Assembly: GCA_028023455.1 (NCBI GenBank)
Contig: JAQFVV010000553.1
Span: 248,001-312,000, forward strand
Origin: Epiperipatus broadwayi
Taxonomy: Eukaryota > Onychophora > Udeonychophora > Euonychophora > Peripatidae
DNA: 64,000 nucleotides
Direction: 5' to 3'
Positions 21,865-31,788 of this stretch are shown here, piece by piece. Made by a program: the position numbers and the translations under genes. Under the pieces are notes generated by a model. That model worked only from the letters and a program-made list of their open reading frames with translations, had not been told where the DNA came from and searched no databases. The number at the start of each line of letters is the position of its first letter. Position 1 is the first letter of the stretch.

Positions 21865-22133
21865 TTTATGTTTACTGTATTTTTAGATTGGACTATTTCC
21901 ACCATCTAATTTGTGTGTTGAATGCCTTTAGAAAAGTTAAATTTTATTTAAATATTCCAAATGCATTCAACTGTTAATAATATCACAGCAAACAGGTTAG
22001 TATATGCACAATGTTTCGAGAGGTATTTTTCTCCCCTCTTCTTCAGGTGTTGCCAGCCTGACCAGTAATAGTACTAGCATGGTATTAGAACACCATCATC
22101 ACAAACCTTCAGAAAAACACTTTATGTTTACTG
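21865..22133 (-). mobile_element. Family C SINE with exact 13-bp target-site duplication
   Basis: The direct repeat TTTATGTTTACTG (21865-21877 and 22121-22133) frames a 243-bp family C element (21878-22120) in minus orientation. The element holds the CTAGTACTATTACTGGTCAGG segment and a hammerhead-like motif at 22006-22054, and ends in an AT-rich tail without a poly-A run. The exact duplication shows a retrotransposition-type insertion. Confidence 0.8.
22006..22054 (-). ncRNA. Family C hammerhead-like motif
   Basis: Minus strand: GGCAACAC, core CUGAAGA (fits CUGANGA), a stem II GAGG/CCUC (or AGAGG/CCUCU) with a long loop, GAAA, then CAUU and GUGC. If AUU is the cleavage triplet, stem III is a single pair and stem I is only CAC/GUG. 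The core is right but the helices are weak, so this is less certain than in families A and B. Confidence 0.45.
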
Positions 22134-22145
22134 GTTTAATTAAAT

Positions 22146-23626
22146 ATTTATACAACAAAAATAAAACGTTTTAAAATATGAAAACAAGGGATGACAATAG
22201 ATAAAAAAAATCTATGTAAAATCAATAGGGGTTCTGATTAATGGGTATAAGTTTGTTTGTTTTCCAAATGGAAAATGTATATATATATATCATTGTGTTT
22301 ATTGATCCAGTCTGATTTTGCAAAGATATATTCTTTCTGATTTTTCGCAGTGATGGGGTATTATATGATCAATATCCATAACGTAGAGTAAGAGTGCTGA
22401 CAATGATAAGCATGGCCACCTCTCCTAAGACCGATGAGATGATTACTTGCATGAGAACCACAAATTGCCAAAGTTTTATAAATTCCCTAGTAATCAAGAG
22501 AGATCAGATTTTTCGGCATGGACAGAATTTTATTTGATTTGCCTTGAAAACCAGGGAGTGTATAAAATCCTGTAAGTAGTTTGTGGAACCTTTTATGTAG
22601 GTATGAGTAATTATTGCATTACTGTTAGGAGAGATGAATATGTCAATCCATTAGAGCAACATTCATCATCATCAATGTTCTACCACTATGTTTTGAAGAC
22701 TAGTAATTATAAAGATTTTTTTAATCACCAGAATCGTATTCAGATGTGACATTCGCTACAAAACCAAATAGAGAACCCATTTTGTTCTAAGTAGTGTTTT
22801 TTGCAATGCCTCAGTGATCATTTTAAAGATTTTCTCTCCAATCAATGGCAAATGCAATCTACCCAATATAAATCCAGATAATATATCTTTTATATCAATT
22901 GCCTGAAAGGTTTTCATTTTAACATGCACACACACACATATATAAGAAATTTAACAATGTGATAATTCTACTCTACAATTACTACTGTATGCAAGAATTA
23001 TATTAGCCTAGAATTAAATGTAGTACTTTAGATTTCTAAACTATATGAGCCATATATAAGAATTTTGCAAAATATATTAAAATCATACTAAATCATAAAA
23101 ATAACCTGTTTCCAATGTATCATTTTTCTATCAAGCTGTGTTTCTCATTCTGGTAGTACCAAGACCAATTTGTTATGATAGATACCTCAGAATAACTGAA
23201 TTTGTAATTGGGTGAGCTTCTTTTATCTATGCATAAGCAGTGACATAGTCTTCTTCGGATCTCATTATAACTGCATAAGTGAACTTCCTTTAGATATGCA
23301 TTTGGTAATGACTTCCGATCTCAGTACAATTTTTAATTCCAGTGTGTAATTTCATGTTGAAAAGAACAAAACTTTTTCCTTCATAAAAAAATTGCAAAGA
23401 TATCTTTAAAATATTAATAGATGTAAATATTCGCTACTATAATTCAAATATAGATGTATATTTCGTTTATTGATGGTAAGTTTACATATAGATCATTGGG
23501 GATTTTCAGTAGCTTCTGCATTAACTCCATCTATATTTGAGATACCACAATTGATATTGACATCTATTAACTCAAGATTAATTTAATATTTAGAGGTTAT
23601 TAAATATTAGGCTGTCTTTCCCTCTG
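22146..23626. other. Anonymous sequence
   Basis: No gene recognised. At 23455-23530 there is one copy of a short repeat (TTATTGATGGTAAGTTTACATATAG...TTTTCAGTAGCTTC), whose second copy is at about 24317-24372. Confidence 0.4.
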
Positions 23627-23800
23627 ATTAGTTATAGTGAACAGGCAAAACTCTCCATAGAGTAGTGCCACTCAGTGCCAACCAGAGTTGGCAATGAGTG
23701 GCACTAATGTTCGGAGAGTTTTGCCTATTTTAATAACAGTTAGGTGCTAGCATAAGAAATAGTGATCATGTGATGTGTAGTGGTTTATTAGTTAGAGTGA
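23627..23800 (+). mobile_element. Family A retroposon, short form with 14-bp target duplication
   Basis: ATTAGTTATAGTGA (23627-23640) and ATTAGTTAGAGTGA (23787-23800) frame a 146-bp element. The element is a hairpin: ACAGGCAAAACTCTCC and GTAGTGCCACTCAGTGCC on the left face GGCAATGAGTGGCACTAATG and GGAGAGTTTTGCCT on the right. Then comes the tail TAGCATAAGAAATAGTGATC. There is no ribozyme and no A-tail. Confidence 0.8.
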
Positions 23801-23940
23801 TTTCCGAATAGATTTTAGTTGTCCTGAAATTACATCAATATATATATATGTAAAATAAATAAAAATATCAGTTAATTAAAAACAATATTGTAATTATAAT
23901 TGAAATAATATTTTTAACGGTTTACAAACAATCCTTAAAT

Positions 23941-23984
23941 CCGCAGAAGTACTTTCGGTTACTTTCTAACTTGCCTCAACTGCC
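23941..23984 (-). ncRNA. Family G hammerhead-like motif (left arm)
   Basis: Minus strand: GGCAG, core-like UUGAGGC plus A, stem II with GAAAG loop closing onto UAACC, GAAA, GUACUU (2-bp stem III, CUU triplet), then CUGCGG pairing with the first strand (GCAG/CUGC). Compared with CUGAGGA, the core has C3 changed to U and an inserted C. Confidence 0.45.
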
Positions 23985-24064
23985 ATTAAATTGAATTTAA
24001 TGGCAGTTGAGGCAGGTTAGAAAGTAATCGAAAGTACTTCTGTGGATTTAAGGATTGTTTTAAT

Positions 24065-24108
24065 GGCAGTTGAGGCAGGTTAGAAAGTAACCGAAAGTAC
24101 TTCTGCGG
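24065..24108 (+). ncRNA. Family G hammerhead-like motif (outer right arm)
   Basis: GGCAG; core-like UUGAGGC then A; stem II GGUUA/UAACC (5 perfect pairs, GAAAG loop); GAAA at 24093-24096; GUACUU with CUU triplet at 24100-24102; CUGC closing stem I. A second, slightly different plus-strand copy lies at 24002-24046. Layout and short stem III are the same as in family A, but the core is imperfect. Confidence 0.5.
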
Positions 24109-24165
24109 ATTTAAGGATTGTTTGTAATTGTTTGTAAACCGTTAAAAATATTATTTCAATTATAT

Positions 24166-25100
24166 ATATATTATATATAATCATACTTTGTGTGCTAATA
24201 CATTCAAAATTTAAATATTTATGCGTGACCCATCAATAAATTGAATATTTATCCAAGCTAAGGTATGGGTCAGCCCATTTTTTTTTCCTTTTGTTGGGTC
24301 CACTTTACACTTCTCGTTTGTTGATGGTTAATTTGCATATAGCTCGCTGGGGTTTTTTAGTAGCTTCCTCATTAAGAAAAATATCAATATAGTAATTACA
24401 CAATGTGTGATTTAAGTGTTGTAATGTTTAATTACTAACAAATGAACAACTTTGCATAAAATCCATTAGTTTTAATATGTAAGACTCACATAAATTTTGA
24501 ACGCGATAAAATTATTAAATTTCTAGATATGATTTATGACTATTCAAAATTCACCAGTAATATTTTAAATATTATGAAATTGTCTGTAAATGCAAATGAT
24601 TATGTTGCACAACATTATCAATATCATATGTAAATAAGCATTTATTTTATATAGTGAATGCTTATTTACATATGATTAAGTTTCAGTTGGAATGACATTT
24701 AGTAAATTCTAGACAATTTCACCGACATCATTCATTCAGACATCGTATTTAGTAATTTAAAGTGACTGTTCCATCTTCATGCTTTGTTTGCCAGTACTTC
24801 AGATTTTCTCATATATAAGCATTTGAGTCATAGGAATATGGGATTCATTTTATTCCTGCATAAATACTATATCTTGTATTGGAGAGAAAGTATTCATTTA
24901 TTATTATTAACACTCGCAAAAGCGTATGCACAATTAGCTTGAAAGGCTGATATTTGAATGTAATATCAATATCATGTAAATATGTATATTAAGGCAATGA
25001 CCAAATTAGACAACATTCTAAATATCATGCAAATATCTTTGCAAGTGCAAAAGACTAAGGTGAACCAGCTAAGGATAATTACTACTTTAATAAATAATTA
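24166..25100. other. Anonymous sequence with one short perfect hairpin
   Basis: Holds the second copy of the short repeat noted at 23455 (about 24317-24372) and a hairpin at about 24628-24676: CATATGTAAATAAGCAT and its exact complement ATGCTTATTTACATATG around a 16-base loop. No gene. Confidence 0.45.
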
Positions 25101-25239
25101 GGGTGATAATTATTGGAGTATTTATTTGAGTTAGTTTATGTCAAAGTTGTAGATGAAGTAAGTTGGACACTTGTAAATCAAAATGTAATAATTTACTTTT
25201 GATAAATACTGACACATGATAAAGACATATATAAGAAAT

Positions 25240-25290
25240 TATGATCTGGGCCAACAGATGAGTGCTGTATCAGCATGAAATGCATGTTGG
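25240..25290 (+). ncRNA. Family B2 hammerhead ribozyme, unit 1, one core change
   Basis: GAUCUGGGCCAA, core CAGAUGA (25255-25261; U4 changed to A), stem II GUGCU/AGCAU, GAAA, UGCAUG, then UUGGG closing stem I. The changed U4 and the missing NUH triplet suggest it is dead. Confidence 0.5.
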
Positions 25291-25577
25291 GAATGAATTT
25301 CTCTTTTCTGCATTTTTATTCATATCTTAGACAACATTCCACATGATGTTAAACGCAGATAGAACCCAGATCCTATCTTGTATGAGAGTGGTATAGTAAA
25401 AATTCTCCTATAGAAATACTATTTATTAAGTGAATAATCTCTAATCTAATGAATAACTAATAAAAATTATTAATATACTTCCATTAAGTGATTTGTGTCA
25501 AAGTTGTGATGACGATTAACTTGATAATCATCAATTAAAATGTAATAATTGTCTATTTATATATACTGAACAATGAT

Positions 25578-25630
25578 AAAGGTATGGGCCGACTGATGAG
25601 TGCTGGCTTAGTACAAAATCTGCATCTTGG
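25578..25630 (+). ncRNA. Family B2 hammerhead ribozyme, unit 2, degenerate GAAA
   Basis: GGGCCGA, core CUGAUGA (25593-25599), stem II GUGCU/AGUAC, then ACAAAA where GAAA is expected, AUC cleavage triplet, UUGGGC closing stem I. It complements unit 1: the core and triplet survive here and the GAAA survives there. Confidence 0.5.
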
Positions 25631-25905
25631 GCATCATATATCTTTTTCACATTTCTTGGGTTGAGTGTTTATGAATACACTCATTCACAAGGTGTTAAAA
25701 GTGGATAAAAATCAATCCCTAATTTGTGTGAGAGTGGTTTAGTGAAAATTACACTACAGAAATATTATTCATTAAATGAATCTCTAGTCTAATAAATGCC
25801 TAATGTAAATTATTAATATACTTTCTTTAAGTGATTTTCTCAAAGTTGTATGGTAATTTGACACTTATCAATTAAACAGTTATATTTGGTTATCTGTATC
25901 ATGCC

Positions 25906-26654
25906 ATTTGAGAAAATGACTAAGTTAAAAAGATACTAGTTTTGCAAATTGATAGAAATACAAATTTTGCAAAGCATAAAAATGATGTTCTATTATTTAA
26001 ATAATAAACAATAATTGTTAAAAGTCACTTTTAATTACTCCAAAAAATTGTTAAAACTTAATACAAAATTATCAAATATTATCACTATTAATAATATCAA
26101 ATCTTATTACTATGAACATCATATTGATAGCTTGACTTATAATAATTTTATTACATATTAAAGCAATCGTGCAATTAGTTATGATCTAAGGATATATTGT
26201 AACAATTTCCTGTGTCACTTGTACTCAAGAGATACTGTTAGTTATAAACTCAGTCTTAAAACATTCTCTCACTTTATGTGGTGTAGCAAAGACTTATGTT
26301 ACATTTAAACTGTTTTTCTCATATAACTGTTATGTCAACTAGTGTAAGTTTTAATAATCAATATATGACAGATGCTAGTACTTAATAAATCCATATTACT
26401 ACTACCATTTGGTATCTATTGATTACAAAAGCTTATATTGGATAGCATAACAGTGGTGAGAGAAAAGGAATTTGTTGCTGAACAGTGTTTTGTAAACTGG
26501 GATAACATATTAAACTATCAACGAAAAGGTTGTAGAAGAAAAGACTAAGAAATTAGTTGATAATATTGGGAAAAAAAATCTTAGAAATTTCAACAAATAT
26601 GAAGCCAAGGTATCATGATATGTTTTTTAAAATAAATATATATTTGATTTAGTT
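25906..26654. other. Anonymous AT-rich sequence
   Basis: No gene or element recognised. Confidence 0.4.
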
Positions 26655-27423
26655 ATTATTAAACTTTATTATATTATATAATCCTTCTAAATTCTTTTCT
26701 TCCTCCTCTGTTTTTGCTGTCTTCATATATAATATTGAATTTCAAAAACTCATCCACTTCACTTTTTAGCAAAAAACTTTTATTATTGATAACAGTTTCG
26801 ACTGTACCATGCAGTCTTCATCAGATCTACAAAATTTGAACATATATAAACATACAACCATTAAAATACATTATTTTATATAAAATTATTAAATTCCTAT
26901 CCAACTTTTACATTTTTTAAAATTAATTCCTAACCTTTTAAATCATATAATATCATTAACATATTTACATTCTTATTTTATATTCTTTTAAAATCTTTTT
27001 ACCCTCTTTCTTTATAATATATATCTATACATATAACTTTAATACATATAATATTTACATTATAAAATAATTTTAAATAATTTTAATTTTAATTACACTA
27101 CTCCCAAAAATTTTTTTAATCACTATCAATATATTTTTTCTTTATCTTTTATTCCAATTAAATACTTATTTTCATTCATTTTTCCTTCTTAATTATTTCA
27201 TACAAAATTTTTATACCTTAATCTATCCTTTCAAATGTCCTCCATTTTACTCTAGTAATTTAAATTCCTTTTTAACCTCTCTTTCATATTCTATCCGACA
27301 GCTCCCTCTATTAACTATTTTTATAACTACTAATACTTTTTACTATTTTTATCACACCCAAAAAACTTTATTTTTCTCTTATACTATTATTTCCTTTTAT
27401 GAAATTCATTATTAAACTTTATT
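26655..27423 (-). mobile_element. Penelope-like element remnant with hammerhead and 16-bp target duplication
   Basis: ATTATTAAACTTTATT stands exactly at 26655-26670 and 27408-27423 and frames a 737-bp insert. The minus strand of 27225-27330 encodes NRGSCRIEYEREVKKEF and KLLE-stop-NG, resembling the RT thumb of Penelope-like elements (NRa.ki....E...L..NGYP). Downstream on the same strand is a hammerhead at 26784-26831, as found in Penelope pseudo-LTRs, then an AT-rich 3' end. The 5' part of the gene is missing. Variable-length target duplications and 5' truncation fit this class. The protein match is short and has stops. Confidence 0.55.
26784..26831 (-). ncRNA. Type I hammerhead ribozyme of the Penelope-like element
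   Basis: Minus strand: UGUAGAU, perfect core CUGAUGA (complement of 26818-26824), one extra A, stem II GACUG/CAGUC (5 pairs, loop CAUGGUA), GAAA (complement of 26796-26799), CUGUU, then AUCAAUA. Stem I pairs 6 of 7 positions (one G-U, one A-A mismatch). Stem III would be A-U and C-G around a single U, one base shorter than in family A, with a GUU triplet. The core is intact but stem III is doubtful. Confidence 0.65.
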
Positions 27424-27539
27424 GTTTAATAATTATTTATGTTTTGGTGCTTCTAACATTTTGAATCATTTCATAGACAAACACAGCTCACAGTTTGAAA
27501 ATTGATTATCTTTGCAGCAGACCCTGTGCCAGAAGGTAA

Positions 27540-28110
27540 GTTATATTTCAAATGTATAAAACAGTTGTATGGGATAGTGTGGATAATTGAAGGGTGCTTG
27601 TAAATCTGAATTTAAATCCCCTATACTTACAATTAAACTCCAGGTTTGTGAAGAGTGCCTGGTTTTCAAATATTTACACATCAAGCTTGTATCCTGTCCA
27701 TCCCTCTTCTATGTATTTAAATGGATAAGATCCTATACATGACAGGTCAGAGTGACTTGAGATCAACATGGGCATGGCAATAATATTGGCATCAGCATGG
27801 GATTTGGGTTTTCATCATCAGAATTTTAATGATATGGATGGCTAAAAAGTTGGAGGTTGGAGTAGATTGAAGCCTGTCCATTAAAGTATGAAGATTTGCT
27901 ATCTTAATATAAACTGAGCACTGATTATATAATGTGTGGGAGATGATAATCTGGACCAACTGATAAGTGCTGTTTGAGCATGGAATATGTATATTAGTGA
28001 TTATTTATCTTTTCTAAATGTGTGTAGTCATGTGTATCAGTTGTATGAGATAGTGTGGATAGTTGAAGGGTGCTTGTAAATCTGAGTTCAAATCCCCTGT
28101 ACTTAAAACA
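27540..28110 (+). mobile_element. Family B retrozyme-like element, about 1.2 units
   Basis: The tRNA-like segment CAGTTGTATGRGATAGTGTGG...CAAATCCCCT.TACTTA occurs at 27563-27625 and again from 28038, 475 bases apart, the same unit length as at 19231. One hammerhead (27943-28009) lies between them. A direct repeat slightly longer than one unit is what reverse transcription of a circular or multimeric RNA would leave. Confidence 0.7.
27943..28009 (+). ncRNA. Family B hammerhead ribozyme, decayed
   Basis: GAUAAUCUGGACCAA, core CUGAUAA (G8 changed to A), stem II GUGCU/AGCAU, GGAA instead of GAAA, AUA triplet, UUAGUGAUUAUUUAUC. Stem I is preserved. The two core changes should abolish cleavage. 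Confidence 0.6.
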
Positions 28111-29405
28111 GAATATTCTAAAATCTTAGAAAGTTAAAGTCAAATTTCAAAATCTTGATTGTAATTTTATGAGGCAATTAATAGAACAAATCTCATAGCC
28201 ATTTATATGATTGACAATGATTGGTGGGGGGGTGTAGAAAAGCACAATTCATAAAAGGAATAGATACAAATGAACTGAGCTATAGTGTTGGAATTATAGA
28301 CTCAAGAGTTAAAAGCATCCAGATGCGTAGTGAGACTATGGTCAATGTGGCCCTGCCGTAAGCACTAATCTTACATAGGCACAGAAATTGAGAATTTTAA
28401 CTGAAAAATATGTTATTCAAAAACAGTTTTAAAAACAATTGAAAATGATAGTCATAAAAAATATTTTTGACATATTTTATATTTTGGAATAATTTGCAAA
28501 AATATGACACTAATGATCATCTAATATTCCTGTATATCTTTGTCAAACATCTCCCATCTTTTAAATATCTTGAAATTTTGCAGGACATTGTAAATTACAT
28601 ATTATGAGAATCTTACCCTAACAAAGTAATATTATTACATTTAATACTTATTTTACCAATAACAATTGCTTCAGGAGAATGGAATTTTAATAAATTAAGA
28701 ATTATAAAAAATTATTAAGATTAAAAATGAGTCAGGAACACCTGACCAATTTAAGTATTTTAACTGTAGAATCTGAAATGTTTTGTGAAGCAAATTTCAG
28801 CAAAGTAATTGATAATTTTGCTCAAAGAAAAGCCCAGAAAATAAAATTATTGTAAAAATGTTTTGTTGTATTGAAATAAAAAGTATAAAAATATCTGTTT
28901 TTTTTTTTTTTTTTAGAATGGTGCAATTTTCTTTCCTGGCCAAAGGTTGCAAAATTCCTCACTATGACTCAGACTAAAGGCTTCTGAATTGAAGTTCAAC
29001 CTGTCACTTCCCATGTTTAAACCCTTCCCAAGTGATTAATTGATTATTTATTATTTTACTTTTCTTTAATTAGATGAACTTATTTCTAAGTTGTCAAATT
29101 AAATTTTCTCTAGAGGCTCTGGGCGGCATTTGTAATTGTTGTAGTTTTACAAATAGCTAAAATTCATTTTCAGCTTTAAAAAATGTAATTATTTAATATT
29201 TATGGGTTTTCAGTGACAATATCTTCATTATTAAGTTTTCCTTGTATGGTGATGTTTTTCGTTTTGGATTTTTTAAAACATAGAATGAATAGCCCTGAAG
29301 TAACCTGTAAAAAATTGCTCATATGAAACCAGGTCTGACATGTAAAGGCCTAGGTTATAACTGAGCTACTATTCCATTCCAAACATCAATTAATGTTTTA
29401 TTATT
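28111..29405. other. Anonymous AT-rich sequence
   Basis: A T-run near 28899-28914 and a short G-run near 28225 are the only notable marks. No gene recognised. Confidence 0.4.
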
Positions 29406-29414
29406 ATTATTGCT

Positions 29415-29710
29415 TACAACTTTTTGAATTATATTTGATACAAAAATGTTTTTTTCTGTTTCCATTTGGACTATCTATATAAAAGCATTTTTGTAAGCTT
29501 AAATTGAGTATTAAATTTTTAAAATGGCGTCAGCAGTAAGTAAATAATCTTTGAAAATATACTTAATTTTTGCACCAACTAATGCTTTTTTTTTAAAATT
29601 AAATAAACTTTTTGAATTAATATGCGTTACAAAAATATATGTGTATATATTTTTCTATGTCTACCAGAACGGTCTATATAAGAGCATTTTCATGAGCTTA
29701 AAAATAGCAT
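29415..29710 (+). repeat. Diverged tandem duplication, about 189-bp period
   Basis: ACTTTTTGAATTA occurs at 29418 and 29607, and TCTATATAAAAGCATTTTTGT at about 29473 is matched by TCTATATAAGAGCATTTTCAT at about 29671. The units are strongly diverged. Confidence 0.5.
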
Positions 29711-31425
29711 TTGCAATAATTGAATAACGTTAGTGTCTACATTCGTGCACTTATACAGAGTGCTGATTTTAAAAACTTGACCACTATTAAGATAATATAT
29801 TGTCAGTATTGTTATCAAGACGCAAATTATTCAAATTAACTTCATGCAAATTATAAAGTGGTAACAACTTGTGTGTGCCTAGAGCTGATATTTTAACGTG
29901 TATGCCTAGAGTTGATGTAGGACTGTAAAATATAGATATGGTGTAATGCTATATATTTCACAATATTTTATCAGAGGAAGGTGTACTTTTCAGATATTAA
30001 TATAATTAGCATTTTTTAAAATATTTATTAATTTTAAAAGCATTTAAAATCTAATTAGTTCATTAGAACTTTGAATAAATGATGAGAAAATTATCTATTG
30101 TACTGATTAGGTTTTGGTAATTGTTTGGTAAGAAAAAATATATGTTTAACTCTATGTAGTTACTGAGGCATAATAACATTATTATACAGACCATTATTTA
30201 CATTCTCTTTGATATTATAGTTGGATTACGAAACAGTGCGATTGTTTATTATTGTTATTGTCGTCTCCTATTGATTTTACTAATAACAATAGTTTTATAA
30301 CTGCCGGCTCTTTTCTTTATACAAATTACTGTCTTCTGTATTTTAATTAATATTAAAATTCCCGTAAGTTCTTGTTAGCATGCAACGGAGTAACGTTTTA
30401 AGTTTTCATTAATTTTTAAATCAAAATGATTTTACATAAATAATTAAAAAAAAAAGCAGTCGTTATCCACACAGGATCTTTATAAACAAATAATTACTCA
30501 AATAATGTAGCGATTAATGGACAAGTTTAAAACCAACAATTTTAAATTACGTATGTAAAACTTGTGTGTTTATGTCGGTTCTACGGTTGGAATAATATTT
30601 CGGGCATTCAATAATATAACTAAATTTTAATGTATTTATTGTAGTTATTTAAAAGAACAAGATATATACAATAGTTTATATACTGTTGTTCGTCTCCGCT
30701 ACGATTGGCAAATTGCGAATGTTAGACGGTGATGGCAGAACTAGTGTTCGGAGGAAATACTGATATTCTCCCTTTTGAACCCGTGACGTCAGTGACTAGC
30801 AACTTTTTGTCCTATGCTTGAGCATGCCTCACTGCTGTTCCACCAAACAGTGACAAGGTTACTGTAGTCTAACATCTGACAGTTGTCTGATGCCTCCTGT
30901 CTCCCATAAATGGACTTCCACTACATATAGTCAGATACCCTTCTTTACTGGAAACAATTGGATTCATTGATCTAGCTGTCCAATCAGCCTGTTTACACAA
31001 TTGGCTATTTATTTATTTTCATTGCCATTCTATTGGTCATCAGTATCTTACATTCAATCTGATTTTGATAATATTGTAGTATAGACAAGTCCATTATTTA
31101 TAGGTAGGCTTAAGATCAATTAAGATGAGTTCACAACAAATTTTTTTTATTGTGTTGAATATCATAGTAAATTATTGACTAACTTAATTTAAAAATTGAT
31201 ATTCAATTTTATGAGCTGTCCTATATAGTTTAGTGCAATGGTAGAAAAGTACACTCTGGAACTTGTGGCCCAAGAATCATGGTTGCTTCTGTCTATTCCA
31301 GTGGGAAAGATAATTCCAGTTTCCATAACATTATTGGAGCTGGTATCTTACCAAATTTATTTACACCTAATTTAAGATTTGTTCATCTATTTATGCACTT
31401 TTAAGATAAATAGGTGAGAGAACAA
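29711..31425. other. Anonymous sequence with a less AT-rich block
   Basis: At 30690-31050 the base composition is less AT-rich than around it. The block contains a CRE-like TGACGTCA at about 30783-30790, a CCAATCAG near 30988, and the inverted octamers TGTTAGAC and GTCTAACA about 140 bases apart. It might be a promoter, an LTR or an old element. No coding exon could be attached to it. Confidence 0.3.
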
Positions 31426-31740
31426 ACAGGTGTTATTGACATCATGGAAAGAATTAAGCAGAGTTTAGTTGGGCATATTTCTAGAAGAGGTGATAAAAGA
31501 TGGACAATTGAAATCTTAAATGGGATTTCAAGAGATTATAAAAGATCTAGAAAGAGACCAAATGTGAGATAGATGAATGAAATAAGGAAGTATGCTGACA
31601 TATTAGAAAAGATGGATTGAATTTGGAGAGATCAATATCTTGCAGTGGATGAATAATGGTTTAAAATGATAATGAAGATGTTTTGGAATTATTGGAGTGC
31701 TTATAAGAACTATAACCAACAGCAATAAAATGAACAGTGA
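31426..31740 (+). pseudogene. RTE-like LINE ORF2 C-terminal fragment
   Basis: One plus-strand frame reads ERIKQSLVGHISRRGDKRWT, then IEILNGISRDYKRSRKRP, NVR-stop-MNEIRK and further residues to IWRDQYLAV. This is the tail of an RTE-type protein (GHIxRxxDxRWTxxILxWxPRxxKRxxxRPxxRWxDxI). The stop is a TGG-to-TAG change in the conserved RW. Confidence 0.7.
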
Positions 31741-31788
31741 GAGAGTCACAGAAAATATAATGTATCAAAGTTGCCTATGCCATTTAAT

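Larger units (their letters stand above)
21785..22145 (+). mobile_element. Family A half-copy carrying a nested family C element
   Basis: The family A start (AGGCTAAACTCTTGATATAG, CCACTCAGTGCAAGCC, AATCAATGGATGC) runs to 21877. It is interrupted by the family C element at 21878-22120 and resumes for a few bases after it. No ribozyme remains in this family A fragment. Confidence 0.6.
23895..24165. repeat. Family G fold-back repeat with a duplicated inner arm
   Basis: The left arm (about 23899-23990) is complementary to the right arm (24059-24162), including the outer ATTTTTAACGGTTTACAAAC. Between them lies a second copy of the inner right arm (23996-24059), 62-63 bases upstream of its partner. 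Each arm carries a hammerhead-like motif. A diverged copy is at 49340-49490. Confidence 0.75.
25130..25905 (+). mobile_element. Family B2 retrozyme-like direct tandem repeat (about 340-357 bp units)
   Basis: Unit starts marked by TCAAAGTTGT recur at 25141, 25498 and 25840. Units 1 and 2 each contain a plus-strand hammerhead-like motif, 338 bases apart. Shared segments between units include GAGAGTGGT.TAGT.AAAATT and TTATTAATATACTT. It is a relative of family B with a shorter unit. The third unit is cut off at about 25905. Confidence 0.7.
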
